A DNA stretch of 15,815 nucleotides, taken from contig JBOGJI010000098.1 of the NCBI GenBank assembly GCA_050747865.1, positions 1-15,815 on the forward strand. The letters are read 5' to 3'. Below, piece by piece: positions 5,449 to 13,350 of the stretch. Below the pieces are notes generated by a model, which was given only the letters and a program-made list of their open reading frames with translations, was not told the origin of the DNA and did not search any database. The stretch is from JBOGJI01 sp050747865 (lineage in GTDB: Bacteria > Acidobacteriota > Thermoanaerobaculia > Multivoradales > JAHEKO01). Every line of letters starts with the position of its first letter. Within the stretch, counting starts at the first letter, position 1. A program made the position numbers and the translations under genes.

Positions 5449-7007
5449 GGGCCGGCCGCCCTGGCCGCGAGATCGGCGGCGGCCGGGTGGCGGCGCGCCT
5501 GGTCGGCGAAGGAGCTGAAGCGCCCGGTGAAACGCCGCCGCTCCCTCTCCTCGCGCCGGGCCATGCGCTCGACGATGCGCCCGATGGTCAGCAGCGTCAA
5601 AGCAGCGGCCGTCCCCTCCTCGGCCAAAGCCTGCGCGTAGCCCCGCAGGTTGCGCTGCTGGACGTCGAGGTCGTGGATCCTGCCCAGCGTGTTCTGGATC
5701 CGGCGCAGGCGGTCGATCGCGGTGTCGATCTCCTCGGAGGCGAAGAGGCTGCGGAAGAGCTCCATCATGTAGCGCAGCTTCTTGCAGTCGATGCGCAGGC
5801 GGTGGAGGGCGGGCATCTCGGTCTCGTCGTCCACCGCGGCGCCCTTCTTGAGCACCTTCCGCTGCAGCTTGTCGATGCGCTCCCGCGCCACCTCCACCGC
5901 CGGCCGCGTTGCGTCCTGGCCGTCCGCCTCGCCTCGCATCGGGGTGTCGACGATGTCACGCCAGGCGGCGAGCAGGGCGCGGTAGCGCGGTGAGTCCAGC
6001 CCGGCGAGCATCTCCCGCTGGCGCGCCGCGTGCTGGCGGTCGAGGAGGCGTTCTAGCGGGTCGAGCGCCCGCGCCTCTTCCGGGGCGAGCTCGGCGCGGT
6101 ACTCCGGTAGGTGGAGCTTCTGGACGTCGAGGTCCCGCACCGGCCCGGTGAGCCGGCCCAGCCATTTGAGCTCCTCCTGCAGGCGTTCGACCGCGCCGGG
6201 CGCGAGAACGCCCTCGAGCTGCCCCAGAGCCGAACGCGTCCGGCGCACCGCGACCCGTAGGTCGTGCAGGAACTCGGGGTCGAGGTCGAGGCGGGCGCCG
6301 TCTTCGTTGCGGCGCACGGTCGCGAGGAGATGCGCCAGGACCCGACGCGTCGCCGTGCCCGCCGTCACCCCCGGCTCGAGCGTCAGGCGGAACTTCGAGG
6401 TGTAGTCGCCCGCCCGGCGGCCGATCGCCGCCAGCGCCTGCTGCGCCAGGCTCTCCGAGCGGGGGACGAGCCGCAGCTCCCCTTCGAGGATCTGCAGCGC
6501 CCGACGGGCCTCCTCCTCGTAGCCCCGCACGGCCTGCACCTCGAGCGACGGGGGAAGCTCGACATCGCGAGGCGTCCCTTGCGACGCCGCGCCGGGATCC
6601 GCGGGCGCCCGCGCCACGCCGTCCCGCGCCACCAAACGGACGACGGTCTTGCCCCGGCCGTCGAGCAGCCGCAGCGTGCGCTCGCGGGCCTCGATCTCGA
6701 CGATCGGGAGCAGGCGCCGGATCCCCACCGGGCCGGCGAGGCGAGCGGCGAGGCCGGGGCTGCCGATCTCGTCGACGAAACGGGGGAGGCCGGCGGCCAC
6801 GGCCGTCCGCAAGGGCGCGCCGCCGTCGTCCAGGACCAGCCAGGTCCCTGCGCCGTCGCGGACCCAGGAGAGGGCGCAGCCGGCGCTCCACAGGCGCCAG
6901 TCGAAGGTGTCGAGCAGGCGGTAGCGAACTTTGCGCTCCTCGCCTCCGGCCAGGCGACCTGCGAAGACTGTCTGGAGGTCGGAGAGAGAAGGTAGGTCTA
7001 CGAGCAT
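5445..7007 (-). CDS. CYTH-like/CHAD domain protein (predicted polyphosphate-binding)
   Basis: The 520-residue product has a divergent CYTH-like N-terminal half (about 1-165) recognisable by RLLDTFDWRLWSAGCALSWVRD, VEIEARERTLRLLD and similar alternating charged strands. A linker follows, then a long helical CHAD domain (about 215-510). CHAD hallmarks are the two basic histidine helices LHDLRVAVRRTRSAL (H248) and LHRLRIDCKKLRYMM (H402), plus the repeated RDLDVQ and HDLDVQ segments that mark its internal duplication. CHAD domains are known to bind polyphosphate granules. CYTH proteins act on triphosphates, but the N-terminal half here keeps only part of the ExExK pattern, so catalysis is uncertain. 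The start is the ATG at 7007; a GTG lies one codon upstream. The gene is followed, with a 4-nt overlap, by the ParA-like ATPase and lies 76 bases downstream of the SLH-like protein gene. Confidence 0.87.
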   Translation of the reverse strand: MLVDLPSLSDLQTVFAGRLAGGEERKVRYRLLDTFDWRLWSAGCALSWVRDGAGTWLVLDDGGAPLRTAVAAGLPRFVDEIGSPGLAARLAGPVGIRRLLPIVEIEARERTLRLLDGRGKTVVRLVARDGVARAPADPGAASQGTPRDVELPPSLEVQAVRGYEEEARRALQILEGELRLVPRSESLAQQALAAIGRRAGDYTSKFRLTLEPGVTAGTATRRVLAHLLATVRRNEDGARLDLDPEFLHDLRVAVRRTRSALGQLEGVLAPGAVERLQEELKWLGRLTGPVRDLDVQKLHLPEYRAELAPEEARALDPLERLLDRQHAARQREMLAGLDSPRYRALLAAWRDIVDTPMRGEADGQDATRPAVEVARERIDKLQRKVLKKGAAVDDETEMPALHRLRIDCKKLRYMMELFRSLFASEEIDTAIDRLRRIQNTLGRIHDLDVQQRNLRGYAQALAEEGTAAALTLLTIGRIVERMARREERERRRFTGRFSSFADQARRHPAAADLAARAAGP

Positions 7008-7083
7008 CACCGGCACCCAGTCAGGGGCAACCCCCGATTCTAGTGGAGCCGGGCCCTCGGCCGCTTGCGCCAAGTGACCGTAT

Positions 7084-8922
7084 CTACGGTCCGTAGAGCG
7101 TGAGCGCAAAGGTCTTGCCGAGGAAGACAGCCATTTGATCGCGGCTCACCGCCGCGCTCGGACAGTAGTTGCCTCCACCGCAGCCCGCCGTGATCCCACG
7201 GGCGACCAGATCCTCGATCCAGTTGGCAAACAGCGACGGGCAGGGCACATCGCCGAACACCCCGCCGCACGCTGGAGGCGCGTAGCCCGAGCCCTCCAGC
7301 GTCTTGAGCAGGAACACCGCCATCTGGTCGCGGCTCACCGCGGCGTCCGGGCAGAAGCCGCCGCCGCCGCAGCCCGCCGTGATCCCGCGGGCCACCAGAT
7401 CCTCGATCCAGTTGGCGAACGTCGACGGGCACGGCACGTCGCCGAACACCCCGCTGCACGCCGGCGGCACGTAGGACCCGCCCTCGAGCGCCTTGAGCAG
7501 GAACACCGACATCTGCGCTCGCGTGTTCGGACCCGCCGGGCAGTACGCGCCCGCCCCGCATCCGCCCGTCACCTTGGCGTGCAGCAGCGTCTCGATCCAG
7601 AGGTAGAACAGGCTCGACCGCGGCACGTCGGAGAAGCTGTCGCCGATGTGGAGCGTCCAGGTGTGCGTAAGGAAATCCGCGGGCCCGATCTGGAGCTGCT
7701 CGTTGACGGTGGCGTCCCAGTGGAGGACCGGACGTGGCCCTTCCTCGAGCAGGACCTCCAGCTCATAGCAGAGCCCGAGGTCCTGGCAGCTCCCGACCCC
7801 TCCGGGGGGGATCTCATAACCGGCGCCGTTGGCCAGGATGGCGTCGGAGGCGCCCGCGGGACCCGTGAAGTTCGACAACATGGCGGGGGCGAGAACGGCC
7901 ATGGTACTGAGGTTACGCCAGAAAGGCACCATCAGGACGGCCTCTTCGGGCTCGAAGACGCCGTTGCCGTCGGAGACGAGAGGCGAGTAGTCGACCTCGA
8001 GCGCCGCCGGCTCGAGGGGCGGGGGGACGAAGGCCAGACCGCTGATCGCGGGAAAGCCTGTGGGCCCGACCTCGCTGCCGGCGCCGGTGGCCGGGTCGAT
8101 GGCGATCAGGATCCCCTCCTGCCCTCCTCGTGCTTCCTGTGCCTGGATGGTGCCGCCGTACAGGACGCCGTCGGGGCCGAAGCGCAGCGCTCCGACCGGG
8201 TAGCCGACGGGACCCACCAGCGTGCTGGCGCCCGTCTCCAGGTCGATCGTGAGCAGGACGCTGTCGACGGGCTCCTCGTCGATCATCGCTGGCGCGACCC
8301 CGTAGAGGACGCCGCTCGACGGATCGTAGGCGAGGCCGCGCACCGGGCTGAAGCCCACCACCTCGCCGATCACGATGAGCTCCGCCGTCTCCTGGTCCAC
8401 GGTGACCAGGAAGGTCGGGATTCCGTCCCCTCGCCCAAAGACAGGTCCGCCCGGCGCGAAGTAGGCACCATAGAGGGTCTCGTCCACGAACTCCAGGCCG
8501 TTCAGCGCCCCGAAGTCGTGCTCATCCACCAGGGTCTCGTCCCCGGTGTCGGGGTCGACGGTGATCAAGTGGCTGGAGCCCTGTCCGGTGGCTCCGAACA
8601 GTACGCCGTCGGTCCGGTAGACGATTTCGGTCACCGGGCCGTGCTCGCCCAAGGGGAAACGAACCGCGCCCGCGCCGGTTTCCGGGTCGACGTCGATCAG
8701 CGAGGCGCCTACTTGGCCGGTGGAGGCGAGCAGGTCCCCGGGCTCGACCGGCGGCGGCCCCCCGCGCCGGCCGCTCTCGGTCGCGCCTTGGGCCGAGGCG
8801 GTTCCGGCAGCGAGCAGCACCGCCGCGCTCCACAGCAGGACGTGCCGGCCGCGCCTTGATCGACCGCCGGATCGTTCGGCGGCTCGCGGGCTGGCTTGGC
8901 GGGTCAGCGAATCGTGTCGCAT
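7084..8922 (-). CDS. Secreted beta-propeller-like protein with three C-terminal SLH-like repeats
   Basis: The start at 8922 is fixed by a strong ribosome site (AGGAGGGGA at 8939-8931, eight bases before ATG) and gives 612 residues. A Sec signal peptide occupies 1-44 (RRGRHVLLWSAAVLLAAG, cleavage near ASA-Q). Residues ~60-310 carry repeated 'hhxhDxxTGxxxxxG...GLxxxxxGxLYG' blades (LITVDPDTGDETLV, LLTIDLETGASTLV, LIAIDPATGAGSEV), as in NHL/PQQ-like propellers. A second domain of about 110 residues (EVDYSPLVSDGNGVFEPEE onward) looks Ig-like. Three SLH-like units start at 430, 493 and 556: F(S/G)DVPxxxxFxxWIExL...GCGxGxYCP...(S/T)RxQMxVFL. SLH units usually anchor proteins to the cell surface; these are Cys-rich, which suggests disulfides outside the cytoplasm. 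The function of the propeller is unknown. This is the first gene of a minus-strand run into the CHAD and ParA-like genes. Confidence 0.85.
   Translation of the reverse strand: MRHDSLTRQASPRAAERSGGRSRRGRHVLLWSAAVLLAAGTASAQGATESGRRGGPPPVEPGDLLASTGQVGASLIDVDPETGAGAVRFPLGEHGPVTEIVYRTDGVLFGATGQGSSHLITVDPDTGDETLVDEHDFGALNGLEFVDETLYGAYFAPGGPVFGRGDGIPTFLVTVDQETAELIVIGEVVGFSPVRGLAYDPSSGVLYGVAPAMIDEEPVDSVLLTIDLETGASTLVGPVGYPVGALRFGPDGVLYGGTIQAQEARGGQEGILIAIDPATGAGSEVGPTGFPAISGLAFVPPPLEPAALEVDYSPLVSDGNGVFEPEEAVLMVPFWRNLSTMAVLAPAMLSNFTGPAGASDAILANGAGYEIPPGGVGSCQDLGLCYELEVLLEEGPRPVLHWDATVNEQLQIGPADFLTHTWTLHIGDSFSDVPRSSLFYLWIETLLHAKVTGGCGAGAYCPAGPNTRAQMSVFLLKALEGGSYVPPACSGVFGDVPCPSTFANWIEDLVARGITAGCGGGGFCPDAAVSRDQMAVFLLKTLEGSGYAPPACGGVFGDVPCPSLFANWIEDLVARGITAGCGGGNYCPSAAVSRDQMAVFLGKTFALTLYGP
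7087..7635 (-). repeat. Three tandem 189-nt SLH-like coding repeats
   Basis: Units run 7635-7447, 7446-7258 and 7257-7087 (the last shortened at the gene's end). Units two and three are nearly the same at the DNA level over long stretches, for example around 7190-7230 and 7380-7420, pointing to recent duplication or gene conversion. Unit one is more diverged: it lacks the Cys of DVPCPS and has GCGAGAYCP in place of GCGGG(G/N)(F/Y)CP. Confidence 0.85.
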
Positions 8923-9103
8923 GGCTCTTCTCCCCTCCTGACCCGTCGTGGGTCCACCTCCTCGCGAATACGGGGCGGTCGTGTTTCGGTGAGGCGACCG
9001 TACCACACGGGGTAGAGCTGCTGAGCGCCCGGCCGGCCTCTGTTGCCCCGGTGACGCCGATCCGCCACCGGCCTGTCAAGGCACTGCACTAGTTTTTGTG
9101 CAC

Positions 9104-11557
9104 ATGAGCGCGAGAGCCGATCTCCACGTCCACAGCGGGTTCTCGAATCGCCCGAGCGAATGGTTGCTGCGCCGCCTGGGGGCACCGGAGTGCTTCAGCG
9201 AGCCGCGCGAGGTCTACGACAAGGCCCGCGCGCAGGGGATGAGCTTCGTCACCATCACGGACCACGACTCGATCAGCGGGGCGCTGGAGATCGCGCACCT
9301 GCCGGGGGTGTTCCTCTCCAGCGAGGTGACCGCCAGCTTTCCCGAAGACGGCTGCCGGCTGCATCTGTTGGTCTTCGGCGTCAGCGAAGCGCAGTTCGTC
9401 GAGATCGACCGCCTGCGCCGTAACATCTACGAGCTGCGCGATCACCTCTACGACGAGGGGATCCCGTGCTCGGTGGCCCATCCGCTGTTCGCCGTCAGCG
9501 ACGACTTCACGGTTGCGCACTTCGAAAAGCTCCTGGTGCTGTTCAAGCGCTTCGAGGCGATCAACGGCACTCGCGAGCCGCGGGCCTGCACCCTGGCGAA
9601 CGCCGTCTTCGCCCTGCTCACCTCGGAGACCCTGGGGGCATTGGCCGACCGCCACGACATCGATCCCCGCGACGACCAGCCCTGGGTCAAACACCTGACC
9701 GCCGGCAGCGACGACCACAGCGGCCTCTACATCGCCTCGGCGCACGTCGAGACGCCGGCCGCCGCGACGGTGGAGGAGTTCCTGGCCCACCTCGCCGCCG
9801 GTCGCACGGCCCCCCGCGGCGAGCACGGCTCCAGCCTCAAGCTGGCGCGCAACTTTTGCTCCATCGCCTACCGCTACTACCGGGAGCGGCTTCTGGGAGG
9901 CGCCTCCGGGCGCGGCGAGCTGGTCGGCGAGCTCATCTCCCGCCTGGTCGACGGACGGGGCGGCGAGCTCGGCGCCCTCGACCGGCTCAAGGTCTTCGCC
10001 GTCCAGTGGCTGCGCCCGCGCGGCAAGACCATGGGGGAGGTCGACCGGGCGGTCCTGGGCGACCTGGCGCGGCTGGCGGGGGAGGACGGCGTCGAGGGCG
10101 GCAGGGCCGTCGAGGAGCGCTGCTTCCAGATCGCCGCGGACCTGGGGGAGAAGCTGGCCTTCGCCTCGCTGCACAAGGCGAGCAAGCACTTGCGCAAGGG
10201 GCGGCTGACCGAGGCCATCCAGAGCCTGTCTTCGGTGGCACCGGTGGCCATCTGCACCGCCCCCTACGCCGCCTCGTTCCACACCCAGCACAAAGACCGG
10301 CGCCTGCTCGACGCCGTGGCGACGCACTTCGCGCTGTCGGGGGAAGGCGAGGGCGAACCGGCTCGCAAGGTCTGGTTCACCGACACCTTCCCTGAGGTCA
10401 ACGGCGTGGCGGTCACGGTGCGCGAATCGGCCGCCCTGGCGGCGCGGCTCGGCCTCGATCTCGAGGTGCTTACGTCGTTCGTGCCCGACACCGGGCAGCT
10501 TCCCCCGCAGGTCAAGAACTTCGCGCCGATCGGCGACTTCCGCCTGCCCGAATACGAGCATCTGCGCCTGAGCCTGCCGCCCTTCCTGCACATGATCGAG
10601 CATTGCGAGCGCAACGGCGTCGGCGAGGTGATCCTGTCGACCCCCGGCCCGGTCGGGCTCGTCGGCCTGGCCGCGGCGCGGCTCCTGCGCTGCCGGGTCA
10701 CCGGCATCTATCACACGGACTTCCCGGCCTACGTCCAGTCGTTGACCGGCAGCCCGGTCATCGAGGCGGCGACCTGGCGCTACATGCGCTGGTTCTACGG
10801 CGAGCTCGACCGTCTCTACGTGCCCAGCCAGGTCTACGTCGAGCGGCTCGCGGAGAACGGCTTCGCGGCCGACCGGCTCGCGGTGCTGCCGCGCGGCGTC
10901 GACAGCGAGCGCTTCCACCCCGGCCATCGCGCCCCGGCGTTCTGGAGCCGCCACGGGCTCACCGGCTCCTTCACCCTGCTCTACGTCGGCCGGGTGTCGA
11001 AGGAGAAGAGCCTGGACGTCCTGCTCGAGGCGTGGAGCCGGCTGCGCGCCGCCGGGCTCCCGGTCGATCTCGCCATCGTCGGCGACGGCCCGTACCGCGG
11101 GGAGCTCGAGGCCCGCTGGCGCGGCGACGGCGTCGCCTTCACCGGCTTCCTCCACGGCGAGGCGCTGAGCCGTGCCTACGCGAGCGCCGACCTGTTCGTC
11201 TTTCCCAGCGCCACCGACACCTTCGGCAACGCGGTGCTGGAGGCGCACGCCTCGGGCCTCGCGGCGGTGGTCAGCGACCGCGGAGGCGCCCAGGAGATCG
11301 TGCGCCGGAGCGGCGGCGGGCTGGCGGTCGCCGCCGACGCGCCGGGCACGCTGGCGCGCGAGATCCTCACGCTGGCCCGCGACCGCGGCCGTCTCGCCGA
11401 TCTCGCCGTCGCCGGTCTGCAATACGCGGCGCGGGCCTCCTGGACGTCCCTGCTCGACGAGCTCTGGGGTGGGCCGGTTGAGCGGCTCGGCCGCCGCCAC
11501 CTCCCTGTGATGGTGCCGTTCCCTCGCGGCCACAGCGCTGTCGAATCCCGGGCCTAA
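9104..11557 (+). CDS. PHP-domain phosphoesterase fused to a family-4 glycosyltransferase
   Basis: The 817-residue protein joins two enzymes. Residues 1-~235 form a PHP domain with an apparently full set of metal ligands: DLHVHS (H8, H10), ITDHDS (D53, H54), SSEVTA (E74), AHP (H126) and GSDDHSG (D203-H205). PHP domains hydrolyse phosphoesters. Residues ~240-415 are a mostly helical linker rich in Arg/Leu/Ala without a recognised family. From ~421 a GT-B glycosyltransferase begins KVWFTDTFPEVNGVAVTV and has GIYHTDFPAYV, LPRGVDSERFHPG, LYVGRVSKEKSLDVLLEAW and FVFPSATDTFGNAVLEAHAS, the same signature as the separate GT4 gene at 3991. I infer glycosylation of a lipid, with the PHP part acting on a phosphorylated intermediate. 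The ATG at 9104 precedes DLHVHS closely; a GTG at 9098 is also possible, and neither has a good ribosome site. It diverges from the SLH-like gene and precedes the alkaline phosphatase by 68 bases. Confidence 0.9.
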   Translation: MSARADLHVHSGFSNRPSEWLLRRLGAPECFSEPREVYDKARAQGMSFVTITDHDSISGALEIAHLPGVFLSSEVTASFPEDGCRLHLLVFGVSEAQFVEIDRLRRNIYELRDHLYDEGIPCSVAHPLFAVSDDFTVAHFEKLLVLFKRFEAINGTREPRACTLANAVFALLTSETLGALADRHDIDPRDDQPWVKHLTAGSDDHSGLYIASAHVETPAAATVEEFLAHLAAGRTAPRGEHGSSLKLARNFCSIAYRYYRERLLGGASGRGELVGELISRLVDGRGGELGALDRLKVFAVQWLRPRGKTMGEVDRAVLGDLARLAGEDGVEGGRAVEERCFQIAADLGEKLAFASLHKASKHLRKGRLTEAIQSLSSVAPVAICTAPYAASFHTQHKDRRLLDAVATHFALSGEGEGEPARKVWFTDTFPEVNGVAVTVRESAALAARLGLDLEVLTSFVPDTGQLPPQVKNFAPIGDFRLPEYEHLRLSLPPFLHMIEHCERNGVGEVILSTPGPVGLVGLAAARLLRCRVTGIYHTDFPAYVQSLTGSPVIEAATWRYMRWFYGELDRLYVPSQVYVERLAENGFAADRLAVLPRGVDSERFHPGHRAPAFWSRHGLTGSFTLLYVGRVSKEKSLDVLLEAWSRLRAAGLPVDLAIVGDGPYRGELEARWRGDGVAFTGFLHGEALSRAYASADLFVFPSATDTFGNAVLEAHASGLAAVVSDRGGAQEIVRRSGGGLAVAADAPGTLAREILTLARDRGRLADLAVAGLQYAARASWTSLLDELWGGPVERLGRRHLPVMVPFPRGHSAVESRA

Positions 11558-11625
11558 GGTGGATGTCGTCGGGTCGGCCGGCACGACGAGCGGAACGACA
11601 ACAAGCGGAAAGGAGCAGGAGGCAG

Positions 11626-13350
11626 ATGACGCGACTGAGGAAGCGGGCCGCCATCGCGGGCGGCATCGGGTTGGTGGTGACGGTCGGGGCCCTGGCCTAC
11701 GCCGGGTCGCTGACCGCGCAGGCCGGCGGCGAGCGCGCCTGGTGGGCGGAGCCGGCGCAGCGGGAGTTCGAGCGTGGCCGCGAGCGGGATGAGCAGGGGC
11801 GGGACCTGGACGCGGATCGCTCCGACTACCGCGAGACGGGGCCGCAGCGGCCGGCGTCCTACCTGGAGAGCCGGGCGCGGATCGAGGAGCGCCGGGCCAA
11901 GGCCGCGGCTGACGCCCTCGCCGCCCAGGAGGAGATCAAGCGGGCGCTGGAAGCCGTCTCCGCCGAGGATGGGTGGGCGCACGGCGGCGGCGGTAGTAAC
12001 GGACGGGCGAAGAACGTCATTCTGTTCGTCGGCGACGGGATGGGGGTCACCACGGTGACCGCCGCCCGTATCCTCGAGGGGCAGATCAACGGCGGCGCCG
12101 GGGAGGAGGGGCTGCTGTTCTTCGAGATGTTCCCCCGCCTGGGGATGGCCAAGACCTACAACACCAACGCGCAGGTGCCCGACTCGGCGGGAACCATGAC
12201 CGCCATGATGACGGGCGCCAAGACCAAGGCCGGCGTGATCTCGGTGGGTCCCCAGGTGGTCCGCGGCGACTACACGACGGTGGCCGGCAACGAGCTGACG
12301 ACGCTGCTCGAACGGGCCGAGATGAACGGCCTGGCGACCGGTGTGGTCTCCACCGCCCGGATCACCCACGCCACCCCCGCGGCCTGCTACTCGCACTCCG
12401 CCGACCGCGACTGGGAGGCGGACGTCCATCTGCCTCCCGACGCGGCGGCCGCCGACTTTCCGGACATCGCCCGCCAGCTCATCGAGCTTCCCTACGGCGA
12501 CGGCCTGGAGGTGGCCCTGGGCGGCGGGCGCAGCTTCTTCCTTCCGAAGTCGACGCCGGATCCGGAGGACGTCGGCGCCACCGGCGTGCGAGCCGACGGC
12601 CGCAACCTGACCCAGGAGTGGCTGGCGCGCCCGCATTCCGCCTACGTCTGGGACAAGGCCGGCTTCGACTCCGTGAACCCGCAGTCGACCCGCCGCCTGC
12701 TGGGGCTGTTCGAGCGCTCGCACATGGAGTACGAGGCCGATCGGCATCTCGACGCCGCCGGCGAGCCGTCCCTGACCGAGATGACGGAGAAGGCGATCGA
12801 CATCCTGGACCGCGACCGGCAGGGCTATTTCCTGATGGTCGAGGCGGGCCGCATCGACCACGCCCATCACGCCACCAACGCCTACCGGGCGCTGACGGAC
12901 ACCATCGAGTTCGCCCACGCGGTGGAGGCGGCGGTGGCCAAGGTGGACCTGCGCGAGACGCTGATCCTGGTCACCGCCGACCACGGCCATGTGTTCACCA
13001 TCGCCGGCTATCCGACGCGCGGCAACGACATCCTCGGCAAGGTGATCCCCAACGACTACCCGGGCGATCCCGCCCCCGACTTCGCGCGCGACCTGGACGG
13101 GCTGCCGTTCACCACGCTGAGCTACGCCAACGGCCCCGGCTACATTCCCGGGCCGCGGCCGGATCTCGAGCTGGTGGACACCGCCGACCCGGACTACCTG
13201 CAGGAGGCCACGGTGCCGCTGTCGAGCGAGACCCACTCCGGCGAGGACGTGCCGCTCTACGGGGTCGGTCGCGGCTCCGCCGAGGTGGACGGGACCGTGG
13301 AGCAGGACGAGGTCCACGACATCATGCGCCGCGCGTTCCGGCGGCTGTGA
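11626..13350 (+). CDS. phoA: PhoA-type alkaline phosphatase with N-terminal anchor and charged extension
   Basis: The 574-residue protein contains the alkaline phosphatase core: metal ligand FVGDGMG (D137), nucleophile motif VPDSAGTMTAMMTG (S187), HATPAACYSHSADRDWE, zinc-site EAGRIDHAHHATN (E406, D411, H415), TADHGH (D452, H453) and ETHSGEDVPLYG (H537). The enzyme releases inorganic phosphate from phosphomonoesters outside the cytoplasm. Residues ~8-32 are a basic-then-hydrophobic signal or anchor (RAAIAGGIGLVVTVGALAYA). About 100 residues of strongly charged, helix-forming sequence (EFERGRERDEQGRD, RARIEERRAKAAADALAAQEE) follow before the catalytic domain, an extension absent from E. coli PhoA. 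The ATG at 11626 is preceded by AGGAGC and AGGAGG; an open frame upstream from 11563 lacks such support. The stop overlaps the next start in TGATG, so the lipoprotein is translationally coupled. Confidence 0.92.
   Translation: MTRLRKRAAIAGGIGLVVTVGALAYAGSLTAQAGGERAWWAEPAQREFERGRERDEQGRDLDADRSDYRETGPQRPASYLESRARIEERRAKAAADALAAQEEIKRALEAVSAEDGWAHGGGGSNGRAKNVILFVGDGMGVTTVTAARILEGQINGGAGEEGLLFFEMFPRLGMAKTYNTNAQVPDSAGTMTAMMTGAKTKAGVISVGPQVVRGDYTTVAGNELTTLLERAEMNGLATGVVSTARITHATPAACYSHSADRDWEADVHLPPDAAAADFPDIARQLIELPYGDGLEVALGGGRSFFLPKSTPDPEDVGATGVRADGRNLTQEWLARPHSAYVWDKAGFDSVNPQSTRRLLGLFERSHMEYEADRHLDAAGEPSLTEMTEKAIDILDRDRQGYFLMVEAGRIDHAHHATNAYRALTDTIEFAHAVEAAVAKVDLRETLILVTADHGHVFTIAGYPTRGNDILGKVIPNDYPGDPAPDFARDLDGLPFTTLSYANGPGYIPGPRPDLELVDTADPDYLQEATVPLSSETHSGEDVPLYGVGRGSAEVDGTVEQDEVHDIMRRAFRRL

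Noticed and set aside
9074..9079. TTGACA (minus strand) as -35 element for the SLH-like protein gene
   Set aside because: No -10-like sequence is found at a suitable distance, so the perfect -35 match may be coincidence.
9089..11584. Very long minus-strand open frame opposite the PHP-glycosyltransferase gene
   Set aside because: It has no recognisable motif, and its composition mirrors the codon bias of the sense gene, which has full catalytic motifs in both domains.
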